Assembly (NCBI GenBank): GCA_020725385.1
Contig: DYFC01000055.1
Coordinates: 1-43,806, forward strand
DNA: 43,806 nucleotides
Reading direction: 5' to 3'
Source of the DNA: Nitrospira japonica
GTDB taxonomy: Bacteria > Nitrospirota > Thermodesulfovibrionia > Thermodesulfovibrionales > SM23-35
Shown here piece by piece: positions 7,603-16,797 of this stretch. A program made the position numbers and the translations under genes. The notes beneath the pieces were generated by a model that searched no databases, was not told the DNA's origin, and saw only the letters and a list, made by a program, of their open reading frames with translations. The first letter of the stretch is position 1. Each line of letters begins with the position of its first letter.

Positions 7603-8820
7603 TCAAGCAAACCTCGTTTTGATTGTATTTACAAATCTGTACGTATAGTAAAATATTCCTTTTTCAGGGCATGGTATTAGCTGTGAATCGTTCATTATGA
7701 TATATCTATTCCCTCTCCATAAAACTTTATTGCTTAATAAAGGGATAAACCAGGTTAAGCCAATAAGAACATCTTTAATAGGCGCAAGAAGAAAAAGAAA
7801 CATGTTCATATCTGTTTTTATTGTCCTTCCTATATGTATGTCACCAATTACTTTAAGCGTACATACAAATAATGCAAAGCTAATTGTAATTAAAGAAGGG
7901 CTAAAAATCACAGGGAATATTGATAAAAATACTGAATTGCTCAACAACTCTGACAAATATTTTATACCTCCAATATGCCATCTCAGCTTTCCCCATCTGG
8001 TATGCCTGTTAAGAAACTGTCTTAACCCCCAATAGTTGTTTACATTCTTTATAATATGATTTGACAAAACAACTTTTTTACCTAAATTGTAAATTTTCTT
8101 TCCTAATATATAATCTTCAGCAAGCATGTCTTTGACTGATTCAAGACCACCGATAGCTTCTATATCCTTCTTCTTCATTAACATTGATTTGCCCACAACA
8201 CAAGGCATTTTCAGGAATCTATCAAGAAAACACACACTTCCTATCACAAAAGAATTTAAATGCAGATTCTCAAAAATAGAACCTAATGTATATCCTCCCG
8301 TGCCTTTTATAAGATTAGTTACAAGACCGGTTCCGGGATCATCAAATGGTCTGATTATTTCCCTAAGATAATTTTTTGATACCATAACATTGCTGTCGCT
8401 TATAAGAATATAATCATATTTTGCAATTCTATATGCAGGTATCAGATTATTTACTTTGGGATTTAACCCGGCGCAGCACTTTTCTACAAGCAAAGTTATT
8501 TTCTTTTCCGGATATTTTTCTTTTATTTTTTCTGCAACTTTGAAAGCCGGGTCATTATAATCCTGCAATGAAAATATTATTTCATATTCCGGATAATCCT
8601 GGTTACACATACTCTCTAAATTATCAAATAGATTGTCATCAAGACCTTTTAATGGTTTTAATACTGATATTCCCGGCAACCTCTCAAAGTTTCCGTCCCG
8701 GCGATTTATTCTTTGTTCAGCGCTGGTTATTAATATCTTTCTTATTGACCAAACCTGTAAAAAATATCCGATAAGACCTAAAACAACTATGAAAAAAATC
8801 ATTATTGTCAATATTCCCAT
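7603..8820 (-). CDS. Membrane glycosyltransferase, GT2/GT21 ceramide-glucosyltransferase-like (HpnI-type)
   Basis: About 405 residues. There is one N-terminal membrane segment, a GT-A catalytic domain and several C-terminal membrane segments. The opening ISVLKPLKGLDDNLFDNL, a central ISDSN acidic motif, AEDYILGKKI and RHTRWGKLRW (the (Q/R)xxRW motif) are the D1-D2-D3-(Q/R)xxRW set of the GT21 family. Bacterial members glycosylate membrane lipids, including HpnI in hopanoid synthesis. ATG 8820 is preferred, with AAGGAGAG just upstream; a TTG at 8835 is in frame. The upstream PHP gene ends 12 bases before it. No other hopanoid genes are seen here, so the acceptor lipid is unknown. Confidence 0.8.
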   Translation of the reverse strand: MGILTIMIFFIVVLGLIGYFLQVWSIRKILITSAEQRINRRDGNFERLPGISVLKPLKGLDDNLFDNLESMCNQDYPEYEIIFSLQDYNDPAFKVAEKIKEKYPEKKITLLVEKCCAGLNPKVNNLIPAYRIAKYDYILISDSNVMVSKNYLREIIRPFDDPGTGLVTNLIKGTGGYTLGSIFENLHLNSFVIGSVCFLDRFLKMPCVVGKSMLMKKKDIEAIGGLESVKDMLAEDYILGKKIYNLGKKVVLSNHIIKNVNNYWGLRQFLNRHTRWGKLRWHIGGIKYLSELLSNSVFLSIFPVIFSPSLITISFALFVCTLKVIGDIHIGRTIKTDMNMFLFLLAPIKDVLIGLTWFIPLLSNKVLWRGNRYIIMNDSQLIPCPEKGIFYYTYRFVNTIKTRFA

Positions 8821-8831
8821 ATTCTCTCCTT

Positions 8832-9524
8832 TCAATTTCTAAAAAGCGTAATTGCAACGCCTCTGTTATTTCTTATGCACTGCTTTACAGATTCGGTGTT
8901 CTTTTCGCAATCAAGAAGTGTCTTCCATGAATAAATATGACGTGCTCTATGAAAATCACTGTTTGCAATATAGGGATATTTTTTGAGACTTATAACATTA
9001 AAGACATCGTCTCTATTAGCTATCTCCCATGCATCAATGTATCTCGCATATTTTTCTCTGTTGTTCCATAAAAAAAGTGTGTCTCTATTAGTCATATCCG
9101 ATGTATGATGGGGATGACATGCAATTATTAGCGCATCCTGTTCTTTGGCTTCAAGAAATATTTTCTCGTAATCCCAGCAAGCAGGGATAAACTCTTTTAT
9201 GTCAATAATAAGAATATGCGCTGATTTATCAGGTGAAAGATAATTTTTTGTTATTTCTACCCCGGGAATTATCAACATGCCGTATTTTTCCCATGCTCTT
9301 TCAGCTTCCCGGTTTATTTCTGAAATGTATTTATTAAAATTATCTTTCTTTACCGAAAATTTGAAACGATGAGCGAGTTTTCCGAAAGTATTATCACCAT
9401 TAACTACATGGTCAGTGATTGAGATTACATCAAATCCAGCCTGCCCGAAAAGGTCAACAGTTCTGCGAAGTTCAACAGAACCATCAGAATATTTGGTGTG
9501 AATATGAAAATCACACAATAACAT
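8832..9524 (-). CDS. PHP-domain metal-dependent phosphoesterase
   Basis: 230 residues. The PHP metal ligands are visible in order: HIH at 7-9, ITDH near 37, PGVEIT near 95, ACHPHH near 138 and NSDFH near 192. The family includes histidinol phosphatase, polymerase-associated phosphatases and RNase AM-like enzymes; the substrate here is not evident. Its stop lies 12 bases before the glycosyltransferase start, so the two are probably co-expressed. Confidence 0.85.
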   Translation of the reverse strand: MLLCDFHIHTKYSDGSVELRRTVDLFGQAGFDVISITDHVVNGDNTFGKLAHRFKFSVKKDNFNKYISEINREAERAWEKYGMLIIPGVEITKNYLSPDKSAHILIIDIKEFIPACWDYEKIFLEAKEQDALIIACHPHHTSDMTNRDTLFLWNNREKYARYIDAWEIANRDDVFNVISLKKYPYIANSDFHRARHIYSWKTLLDCEKNTESVKQCIRNNRGVAITLFRN

Positions 9525-9581
9525 TAATATGATAATAAGATTTTTAAATTACAACTTGATTAAAGATTCATGAAATTTTTG

Positions 9582-10814
9582 TTAAAAATTTCTACTTTTA
9601 ATCAGATGGGAATAATATATTGCAGCTTTTGTTGGTTTACGCTCCAATGTATCAAAATTCACTTTATAGAGGCCGAATCTTGCATCGAGACCCTGAAGCC
9701 ATTCATAATTGTCAATAAGTGACCAATAGAAATAACCTCTAAGATCAATACCCTCCCTGATACATTTTTCAACAACATCTATATGGCTTTTCATAAATCT
9801 TATCTTTTTCCTGTCATTTCTTGTAGCAATACCATTTTCAGTAATAATAAGGGGAATACCAAGTTTAGAAGCATATCTTAGCACTTTTTCAAGACCACGC
9901 GGGTGAATTTCCCAACCCATATCTGTAAGCCCGTAACCATCAAGATCTCTGTGCCTAAGTTCCACCCCCATCTTTTTAAGGGGATTGAATCTCAAATGAA
10001 CCCTCGTGTAATAGTTGACCCCGAAAAAATCGAGTTTATCTTTAATAGGCAAAGAAATTTTCATAACTCTCCTGAAAGGAAATTTAAGATGCAGGGTTCC
10101 TGTTAGAAAAGCATCAAGCAGTGAGTGATTGTAGAAATATTTAGCGATTTTTGAAAGCAACCGGTCGGTAGGATTCCATCTTCTCCATGGAGCGAATGCC
10201 GCCATATTGTGGGCAACCCCGACCTTTGCATGAGGGTTATAGACGTGGATTATATCATATACTCTTCCATGACAGGTTAATATGTTCTGCAAAGCTCTAA
10301 CAGCAAGGGAAACATCTTTTATACCCGGAGGCATGCATCCCTCTAAATAGCCACCGAGCAAGAGAACATACGGTTCATTGAAAGTTATCCAATAATTTAC
10401 TCCTTTTATTTTCTTTATAATTCTCCCGGCGAATTCAGTGAATTTATCGACTGATTCATCTTTATGCCATGGAAACTTTTTTATAAACCATAGCGGATGT
10501 GTAAAATGGTGAAGAGTTAAAAATGGCTCTATATTGCTATCCGTTAGAATGTCAATTATCTCTTGATAATGATTTACGACATTTTCATCCCAGATTTTTT
10601 CTTTAGGCTGAATCCTGCTCCATTCAATCGAAAAACGGTAGGCATTGACTCCTAACTCCTTTAATAATTTTAAATCCTTTTTGTAAAGATTATAATGGTC
10701 AGTAACATTAGGGTTGAAATTTAGTATCGAATCCCATTCTGCCCAGTCTGCATAAGGAGATCCTTCAAGTTGAAATGCAGAAGTTGCCACACCCCAAAAA
10801 AATTTATTTTTCAT
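9582..10814 (-). CDS. Glycoside hydrolase family 1 (beta-glucosidase-like)
   Basis: 410 residues, slightly short for GH1 (usually 440-470). The opening FFWGVATSAFQLEG is the family N-terminal signature. TFNEP carries the acid/base Glu147 and ITENG the nucleophile Glu326; SLIDNYEW near the C-terminus is the aglycone-side loop. There is no signal peptide, so it is cytoplasmic. GH1 enzymes cleave beta-glucosides, galactosides or 6-phospho forms; the sequence does not tell which. It stands alone, leftward, 57 bases before the PHP gene. Confidence 0.88.
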   Translation of the reverse strand: MKNKFFWGVATSAFQLEGSPYADWAEWDSILNFNPNVTDHYNLYKKDLKLLKELGVNAYRFSIEWSRIQPKEKIWDENVVNHYQEIIDILTDSNIEPFLTLHHFTHPLWFIKKFPWHKDESVDKFTEFAGRIIKKIKGVNYWITFNEPYVLLLGGYLEGCMPPGIKDVSLAVRALQNILTCHGRVYDIIHVYNPHAKVGVAHNMAAFAPWRRWNPTDRLLSKIAKYFYNHSLLDAFLTGTLHLKFPFRRVMKISLPIKDKLDFFGVNYYTRVHLRFNPLKKMGVELRHRDLDGYGLTDMGWEIHPRGLEKVLRYASKLGIPLIITENGIATRNDRKKIRFMKSHIDVVEKCIREGIDLRGYFYWSLIDNYEWLQGLDARFGLYKVNFDTLERKPTKAAIYYSHLIKSRNF

Positions 10815-10880
10815 GTTAGATTATTTTACCCTCATTATATAAAGAATATTTTATTGAAAAATAACTAATAGTGAAAGAAA

Positions 10881-10903
10881 AGCCCTCCCGAATAGGGAGG
10901 GCT
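10881..10903 (-). terminator. Rho-independent terminator of the porin gene
   Basis: A nine-base stem (AGCCCTCCC / GGGAGGGCT) with a five-base loop is followed on the minus strand by TTTTCTTT. It lies about 29 bases after the porin stop. Confidence 0.85.
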
Positions 10904-10931
10904 GGGGTTAGCAGTGCTTTATATTAGGCGT

Positions 10932-12071
10932 TTATAAAGCAACCTGCAGTGTGAGCTGTATTCTTTTGTCATCCTTTTTGCTGGAATCTTCATATTTCAC
11001 AGTGTCGTAATCAAGGATGATCATATTCTTGTGAGGCTTGTCAAGATGATATGCTGCTCCTATGATATACCTTGTATTTTCATTATCATCAAGATCGGTA
11101 TTCGGGTCAAACTTATCGTATCTTCCAAATATCGAAAATTGTTTCATGGGTTTTACTTCTGCAAATAATGAATAACCATCTTTCTTAAATTCATCATCAC
11201 CATTCTGATTTCCTTTTCCTTTGTAGTACTGAGCTGTAGCAGTTATGTACTGATGCTCATAGCTCAGCATACCAAGATTGACATTCCAATCAGGGTCTGT
11301 ATCCTTGTTACCTTTTCCTGTTATTCCGAAGTAGGAAACCTGTAAACCGGGCACAATATCAGGAAGCGGTCTTATTGTAATTCTGCCTTCTAATGCCTTG
11401 TTGTCATTTTTCTCTGCTGCGTGATAACCACCACCGTTATATATACCGAAGGACACACTACCATATCTTCCGGGATAATAGCTATTTACACTTTTCTTAT
11501 AATCATCATTCATTTCCCCGCCGAGCAGAGATACAAAAGTAAGACCAAAATCAGCTGAATTAAATGTTTTATTTCTTTCGATGAACATCGTATCCTGTGC
11601 ACGATAGAAGTTCACATGCTCTTCAAAATCAAGCCATGGCATGTGAACAACACCTGCTTCTATAAAAGGTTTTGTTAAGAATGCGAAATCAGGAAGTTTG
11701 AATTTACCATAAGCATATTTAATTCTTACCTGAATTGAATCCGAAAGCTTGCTATCTTTGATCGATGCTTGTGTTGTATCAAAAGTAATATGAGCATCGA
11801 ACCACGGCATTAGTTCTTTTGTTATTCTTACATAACCTCTCTTGATTGCAAATTTGTTCCTATCAATTCCATCACCAGCCGAACCGCCTACATCCGAGCC
11901 CTCACCACTCATGTAGGAAAGATACCATAGCAAACCAAATTTCAGGTCCTTTAAAGATTTCACAACTTTCTCAATATCCTTTTGGGATATTTCCTCTTCA
12001 GCAGCTAATGCTGAACCTGTTACTGTGAGCATTAAACATAGACTCACTAACAAAATAACTACTTTCTTCAT
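10932..12071 (-). CDS. Outer-membrane porin with Pho-box promoter
   Basis: 379 residues. A signal peptide (about 23 residues, ending SALAAEE) is followed by a short helical stretch (residues 27-48) and then alternating beta strands to a C-terminal strand ending QLTLQVAL, as expected for an outer-membrane barrel. RGYVRITKELMPWFDAHITFD resembles phosphate-selective porins of the OprO/OprP type, but similarity is general. A three-repeat Pho box lies upstream and a terminator downstream, so it is a single-gene unit probably induced by phosphate limitation. That makes phosphate or polyphosphate entry its most likely job (inference). Confidence 0.75.
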   Translation of the reverse strand: MKKVVILLVSLCLMLTVTGSALAAEEEISQKDIEKVVKSLKDLKFGLLWYLSYMSGEGSDVGGSAGDGIDRNKFAIKRGYVRITKELMPWFDAHITFDTTQASIKDSKLSDSIQVRIKYAYGKFKLPDFAFLTKPFIEAGVVHMPWLDFEEHVNFYRAQDTMFIERNKTFNSADFGLTFVSLLGGEMNDDYKKSVNSYYPGRYGSVSFGIYNGGGYHAAEKNDNKALEGRITIRPLPDIVPGLQVSYFGITGKGNKDTDPDWNVNLGMLSYEHQYITATAQYYKGKGNQNGDDEFKKDGYSLFAEVKPMKQFSIFGRYDKFDPNTDLDDNENTRYIIGAAYHLDKPHKNMIILDYDTVKYEDSSKKDDKRIQLTLQVAL

Positions 12072-12460
12072 GCTAATTCCTCCTTTTTAAGATTTTTTTG
12101 TTGTACAAAAAGCTTTCTATATTTATTTTCTTGATACCCCAATTTTGAATTTCCGAAAATATTAATTTTGTTAATTTAATATTTGAATGTTACATGGATA
12201 TTACAATTCCGTTAACTTTCAATTAATTTTAAATGGCAAAATACAGTTGTACGGGATAACAAATAAAAAGCAAAGAACAGAGAGCAAAATAAAGAGTGGA
12301 AAAGGAACTAAGTTGCCAAAATTCCAGGTAACAGAGGATGTAAGGGGTAAAGCGTGAGATGTGAAAACGTAAAATTATTCAATGTGTTACATTCAAATTT
12401 ATATGTCCTGTCTAATTGAGATATTAACAGGTTATTGAGGTCAATAAATCAATATAAATA
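12072..12460. other. Intergenic region without a gene
   Basis: 389 bases between the porin start and the phoR stop. It holds the Pho box at 12188-12216 and a purine-rich stretch near 12262-12300 that resembles the 22-bp dispersed repeat. No coding frame or terminator for phoR is evident. Confidence 0.5.
12188..12216 (-). promoter_or_regulatory. Pho box (three repeats) before the porin
   Basis: On the minus strand GTTAACG, TGTAATA and TGTAACA start 11 bases apart (plus-strand 12210, 12199, 12188). A possible -10 (TATTAA) follows about 10 bases on. The spacing is the same as before pstS. Confidence 0.75.
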
Positions 12461-14233
12461 TTACTCAGACGGAGCAATTATATGCACGGCTGTTCCAACA
12501 CCTTCTGTGCTTTCAATAAACATTTCCCAGCCATGCGCTCTAACAAGATGTTTTACTATTGCGAGGCCAAGACCTGTTCCACCAAGTTCCCTCGAGCGAG
12601 CTTTATCGACTCTGTAAAATCTTTCCCCTAAACGTGGCAAATACTTACCGGGTATTCCGGTTCCTGTATCTTCTACAACAATATCAATGCAATCTTTTTC
12701 TTCATCTTGAATTTTGAATCTTGAATTTTGAATCTTTATTTTAATCCCACCGTTGTTTGTAAATTTAATCCCGTTGTCAACGAGATTCATAAGTATCTGT
12801 ATGAGCCTGTCTCTATCTGCTTTGATATACTTAATACCGGATGGCAGTTCTTTATTTAAATAAAGCTTTTTGGAACCGGCTTTTTCAGAAAGAGTCTTAA
12901 TCACCAAATCTATTGCTTCTTCGAGATTAACATCTGTCTTTTTAATAGTGACATCTCCAAGTTCGATGCCGGATAGAGTCAAAAGATCATTAACAAGACA
13001 ATTCAATCTTTCACTATTTGCCTTGATTGTCTGAAGAAATTTTCTTGCATTTTCTCTATCATCAATTGCTCCATCAAGCAAGGTTTCGGCAAATCCTTTT
13101 ATGGCTGTAATAGGTGTTTTTATCTCATGTGATACATTAGCAACAAAATCTTTTCTAACTTCTTCGAGCTTTTTAAGTCTTGTAATATCGTGAAAAGTTA
13201 AAACAACTCCTGACAGTTTTCCGGAATTTTCAAATGAATGAAATGGAGAAGCTGTAACAACTATAAAAAGTTCTTTTGGGCTCGAAATTGTAAGCTCTTT
13301 TGATATTCTGTCATTTTTCTCCGCTACCATATCAATCATTTCCATTAGTTCAGGCTTACGAAGTGCTTCAAGAAGAGTTTTACCTTCAATACCGGAATTA
13401 ATTCCGAATATCTCTTTAACTGAATTATTATGCATTATTATTTTCCCTCTCAAATCTGCAAGCACAAGTCCATCGGATAAATTATAGATAATTGCCTCAA
13501 CCTTCTTTTTTTCGTCTTCGCTCTGTTTCAGCCTCTTTTGAAGTTCCTCAGCCATTTTACTTATATTCATTCCGAGTTGTCCGAGTTCATCTTTTTCGTT
13601 TAAAAAAAGCCTTCTTTTAAAATTACCTTCAGCCACATCTTTTGAAAAATCCGCAATTTCTTCTATGGTCCTTGTAACTTTTCTGGTCTGAATTATACCT
13701 ATCATGAGCGCTACAAAGGAAAATAGAATAGCCACAGAAATTATTCTAAATCTTATCTTATTGACAGATTTTGTTATCTCATTTAATGGCATAGAAAGCC
13801 TGAGAAATTTTTTATGTTCATCATTCATTGATATTGCAAGATAAAATTGATCGTGCTTTAAGGTACTGCTGAATCTTATCGAACTGCCGGCTCCACTTAT
13901 GAATGCATCTCTTATTTCAGGCCTGTTCAAATGATTTTCCATATGTTCGGATGGCTCATCAGAATCTCCTATTACTCTGCCATCATGATCAATTATTGTT
14001 ACTCTTGCACCTGTAATATTTTTGTAATGCTTGCAAAAATCATCGAGATTCCCTGAAAAAGACAACGGAATTTTTTCCTGTATAATTTTGGCATTCACAA
14101 GAAGATTTTCTCTAAGACTGTTGACATAGGTTTCTTTGATTTGCTTTGAAAGATACAATTCAAGTGAAATCAATAAAACAGGCGTGAGAATCAAATATAT
14201 AAAAAGAATTCTTCTAAAAAGTGAATGTTTCAT
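12461..14233 (-). CDS. phoR: Sensor histidine kinase PhoR
   Basis: 590 residues. Two membrane segments (about 9-28 and 164-181) flank a periplasmic region of about 130 residues. HAMP covers about 183-235 and a PAS domain 243-350. The phosphoacceptor is H369 in VANVSHEIKTP, and the ATPase domain shows LMNLVDNGIKF, VEDTGTGIP and GGTGLGLAIVKH. This is the large PhoR architecture with a periplasmic domain. PhoR phosphorylates PhoB when Pst transport signals low phosphate. Its start overlaps phoB by 4 bases. A 28-bp tandem repeat at 12706-12733 inserts about ten residues (501-510) between strands of the ATPase domain. Confidence 0.93.
   Translation of the reverse strand: MKHSLFRRILFIYLILTPVLLISLELYLSKQIKETYVNSLRENLLVNAKIIQEKIPLSFSGNLDDFCKHYKNITGARVTIIDHDGRVIGDSDEPSEHMENHLNRPEIRDAFISGAGSSIRFSSTLKHDQFYLAISMNDEHKKFLRLSMPLNEITKSVNKIRFRIISVAILFSFVALMIGIIQTRKVTRTIEEIADFSKDVAEGNFKRRLFLNEKDELGQLGMNISKMAEELQKRLKQSEDEKKKVEAIIYNLSDGLVLADLRGKIIMHNNSVKEIFGINSGIEGKTLLEALRKPELMEMIDMVAEKNDRISKELTISSPKELFIVVTASPFHSFENSGKLSGVVLTFHDITRLKKLEEVRKDFVANVSHEIKTPITAIKGFAETLLDGAIDDRENARKFLQTIKANSERLNCLVNDLLTLSGIELGDVTIKKTDVNLEEAIDLVIKTLSEKAGSKKLYLNKELPSGIKYIKADRDRLIQILMNLVDNGIKFTNNGGIKIKIQNSRFKIQDEEKDCIDIVVEDTGTGIPGKYLPRLGERFYRVDKARSRELGGTGLGLAIVKHLVRAHGWEMFIESTEGVGTAVHIIAPSE
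12706..12733. repeat. Tandem 14-bp repeat inside phoR
   Basis: Two exact copies of CTTGAATTTTGAAT, plus the start of a third, lie within the coding region. On the sense strand this reads ATTCAAAATTCAAG-type sequence, a kind usually found between genes. It encodes the QNSRFKIQD segment just before the G1 loop. Confidence 0.85.
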
Positions 14234-14934
14234 TCCTGATTTGCTTCAAAAAAATAACCGATTCCGCGAAGGGTTTTTATATATTTAGGTTTAGCCGGAT
14301 TTTCTTCTATGCTTGAGCGAAGTCGTCTTATATGGACATCAACCGTTCTCGGTTCCACAAATGCTTCACCTCTCCATACTGCATCGAGAAGTTGATCTCT
14401 ACTGAAAACCCTCCCTTTTCTTTCAGCAAGATATAGAAGCAATTTAAACTCAGTAGCACTCAGTTTGACAGGCTTATCATTAACAGTAACAATGTATCTT
14501 TCCCTATCTATTACCAGATTTTCTATTCTTAATATTTTTTCGGGTTCAATTTCTTTAGCAGTTCTTCTAAGAATAGCTTTGATTCTTGCTATTAATTCGC
14601 GCGGGCTGAATGGTTTTGTTATATAATCATCAGCACCCATCTCAAGCCCTAATATCCTGTCCACCTCTTCACCTTTTGCAGTAAGCATAATTATAGGGAT
14701 TTTAGAAGTTTTTTGATCATTTCTTAAAATCTTGCAAAGTTCAATTCCTTGTATCCCCGGGAGCATTAAATCAAGAATAATTAAATCAAATGTATGTTTT
14801 CTGATAGTCGCAAGAGCTGTTTCTCCATCTGAAGCTGTATCAGTAATAAAACCTTCTTTTTTCAAATTATAAGTAATGAGTTCTCTTATATCGCTTTCAT
14901 CATCAACAACGAGTATGTGTTTTGTGTTTGCCAT
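14230..14934 (-). CDS. phoB: Response regulator PhoB
   Basis: 234 residues. The receiver domain has the acidic pair DD11-12, phosphoacceptor D55 in ILDLMLPG and K107 in ITKPFS. The C-terminal OmpR/PhoB winged helix (residues 130-232) ends with PRTVDVHIRRLRSSIE and IKTLRGIGYFFE. It binds 7-bp direct repeats at 11-bp period, several of which are present in this window. It is co-transcribed with phoR, whose ATG overlaps its stop by 4 bases; galE ends 21 bases upstream. Confidence 0.93.
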   Translation of the reverse strand: MANTKHILVVDDESDIRELITYNLKKEGFITDTASDGETALATIRKHTFDLIILDLMLPGIQGIELCKILRNDQKTSKIPIIMLTAKGEEVDRILGLEMGADDYITKPFSPRELIARIKAILRRTAKEIEPEKILRIENLVIDRERYIVTVNDKPVKLSATEFKLLLYLAERKGRVFSRDQLLDAVWRGEAFVEPRTVDVHIRRLRSSIEENPAKPKYIKTLRGIGYFFEANQE

Positions 14935-14955
14935 GATTAATTATATCACTATAGA

Positions 14956-15933
<978 letters not shown>

Positions 15934-16047
15934 TTAATTAATATAACATTTCTAATCCAAATAGTGATGAGTTAACCATATAATGTATGATTCATTTCAG
16001 GGTCATTTATAATCTCTGACTATATACTTTTGGTAAGGTGCATAAAT

Positions 16048-16081
16048 CTGGAGCTGGTGGGAGGAGTTGAACCCCCGGCCA
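16048..16081 (-). repeat. Left attachment repeat: 3' fragment of tRNA-Thr
   Basis: 34 bases match 30290-30323, the 3' part of the intact tRNA-Thr gene (T stem-loop, acceptor arm and CCA), with three differences, all transitions. Orientation is the same. No 5' half of a tRNA follows. An intact tRNA at one end and its duplicated 3' end at the other is the usual mark of an island integrated by a tyrosine recombinase. Confidence 0.75.
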
Positions 16082-16108
16082 TTTGGATAGACTTTCGTTT
16101 TTTCATGG

Positions 16109-16402
16109 TTAAGCCTTTTTGGATTCCAGCCTAACAACAACTTTTGCATCAAGGGCGTTCGCTATCTTTTTCAAAGTAGAAATTTTAGGGAGTCCATGGG
16201 TAAGTCCCTCGATCCGGGAAATCGTAGACTGAGGCATGCCGGCCTTCCTGGCTACTTCTTCCTGTGTCATTTTTTTCTTCAGCCTTTGCTCAATGATGCT
16301 CCGTGCAAGCTCGTACTCGGGAAGAAGCTTTTCATATTCCTCCCTGACCTTTTTATTCTTGAGCAACTCCCTTACATGTTCTTCATACGTTATCTTTTTC
16401 AT
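16109..16402 (-). CDS. XRE-family antitoxin (HigA-like)
   Basis: 97 residues. The C-terminal two thirds is a helix-turn-helix domain: MTQEEVARKAGMPQSTISRIE is the DNA-reading part, followed by ISTLKKIANALDAKVVVRL. The N-terminus is charged and helical. It directly follows the toxin gene with a one-base gap. It would neutralise the toxin and, with it, repress the shared promoter at the palindrome 16767-16784. Confidence 0.88.
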   Translation of the reverse strand: MKKITYEEHVRELLKNKKVREEYEKLLPEYELARSIIEQRLKKKMTQEEVARKAGMPQSTISRIEGLTHGLPKISTLKKIANALDAKVVVRLESKKA

Positions 16403-16403
16403 G

Positions 16404-16757
16404 TTACACCTCTCTTGAAAGATACTCTTTCATTCTCTGTTCTGCGATACCTATCTCCTTTGCAGGAGTCTTGTCCGTCTTCTTTATGAAACCGTGCAAT
16501 AGGACAAATTTCTTGCCTGTGTGGGCAAAGTATAATATTCTGCTGATACCTGATTTATCCTTAATCCTGATTTCATACAACTTCTTGTGTCCTGTAATCT
16601 GTCTCACATAGGGTTTTTTTACATGAATTCCATATTCCTGGAGCAACCGGGTGATAAAAATATACTTTGCCTGACCTTCAGCGGATAAGGAATCGATAAA
16701 CTCTTTTACAGGACTTTTTCCTTCGCAAGTCACATAGTATTCGATTGACCAATCCAT
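16404..16757 (-). CDS. RelE/HigB-type toxin, phage Gp49-like family
   Basis: 117 residues. The pattern of KSPVKEFIDSL, a central YEIRIKDKSGISRILYF and FVLLHGFIKKTDKTPAKEI is typical of the Gp49-like HigB/RelE toxins, ribosome-dependent mRNA endonucleases. The toxin-first order is that of higBA. Both promoter and operator lie within 35 bases of the ATG, and an IS element is inserted just beyond the -35 box. Confidence 0.88.
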   Translation of the reverse strand: MDWSIEYYVTCEGKSPVKEFIDSLSAEGQAKYIFITRLLQEYGIHVKKPYVRQITGHKKLYEIRIKDKSGISRILYFAHTGKKFVLLHGFIKKTDKTPAKEIGIAEQRMKEYLSREV

Positions 16758-16762
16758 TGTTT

Positions 16763-16791
16763 AGTATATAGCATGCATGCTATAAAATCAA
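16763..16791 (-). promoter_or_regulatory. Promoter and operator of the toxin-antitoxin pair
   Basis: On the minus strand TTGATT (16786-16791) and TATACT (16763-16768) are separated by 17 bases. An 18-base perfect palindrome, TATAGCATGCATGCTATA (16767-16784), fills the spacer and overlaps the -10, a typical autorepression site for a HigA-type antitoxin. The IS begins about 7 bases beyond the -35. Confidence 0.8.
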
Positions 16792-16797
16792 TCCCGC

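Noticed and set aside
16048..16081. A complete second tRNA gene
   Set aside because: Only the T arm and 3' acceptor strand are present; the sequence to the right does not form an anticodon or D arm.
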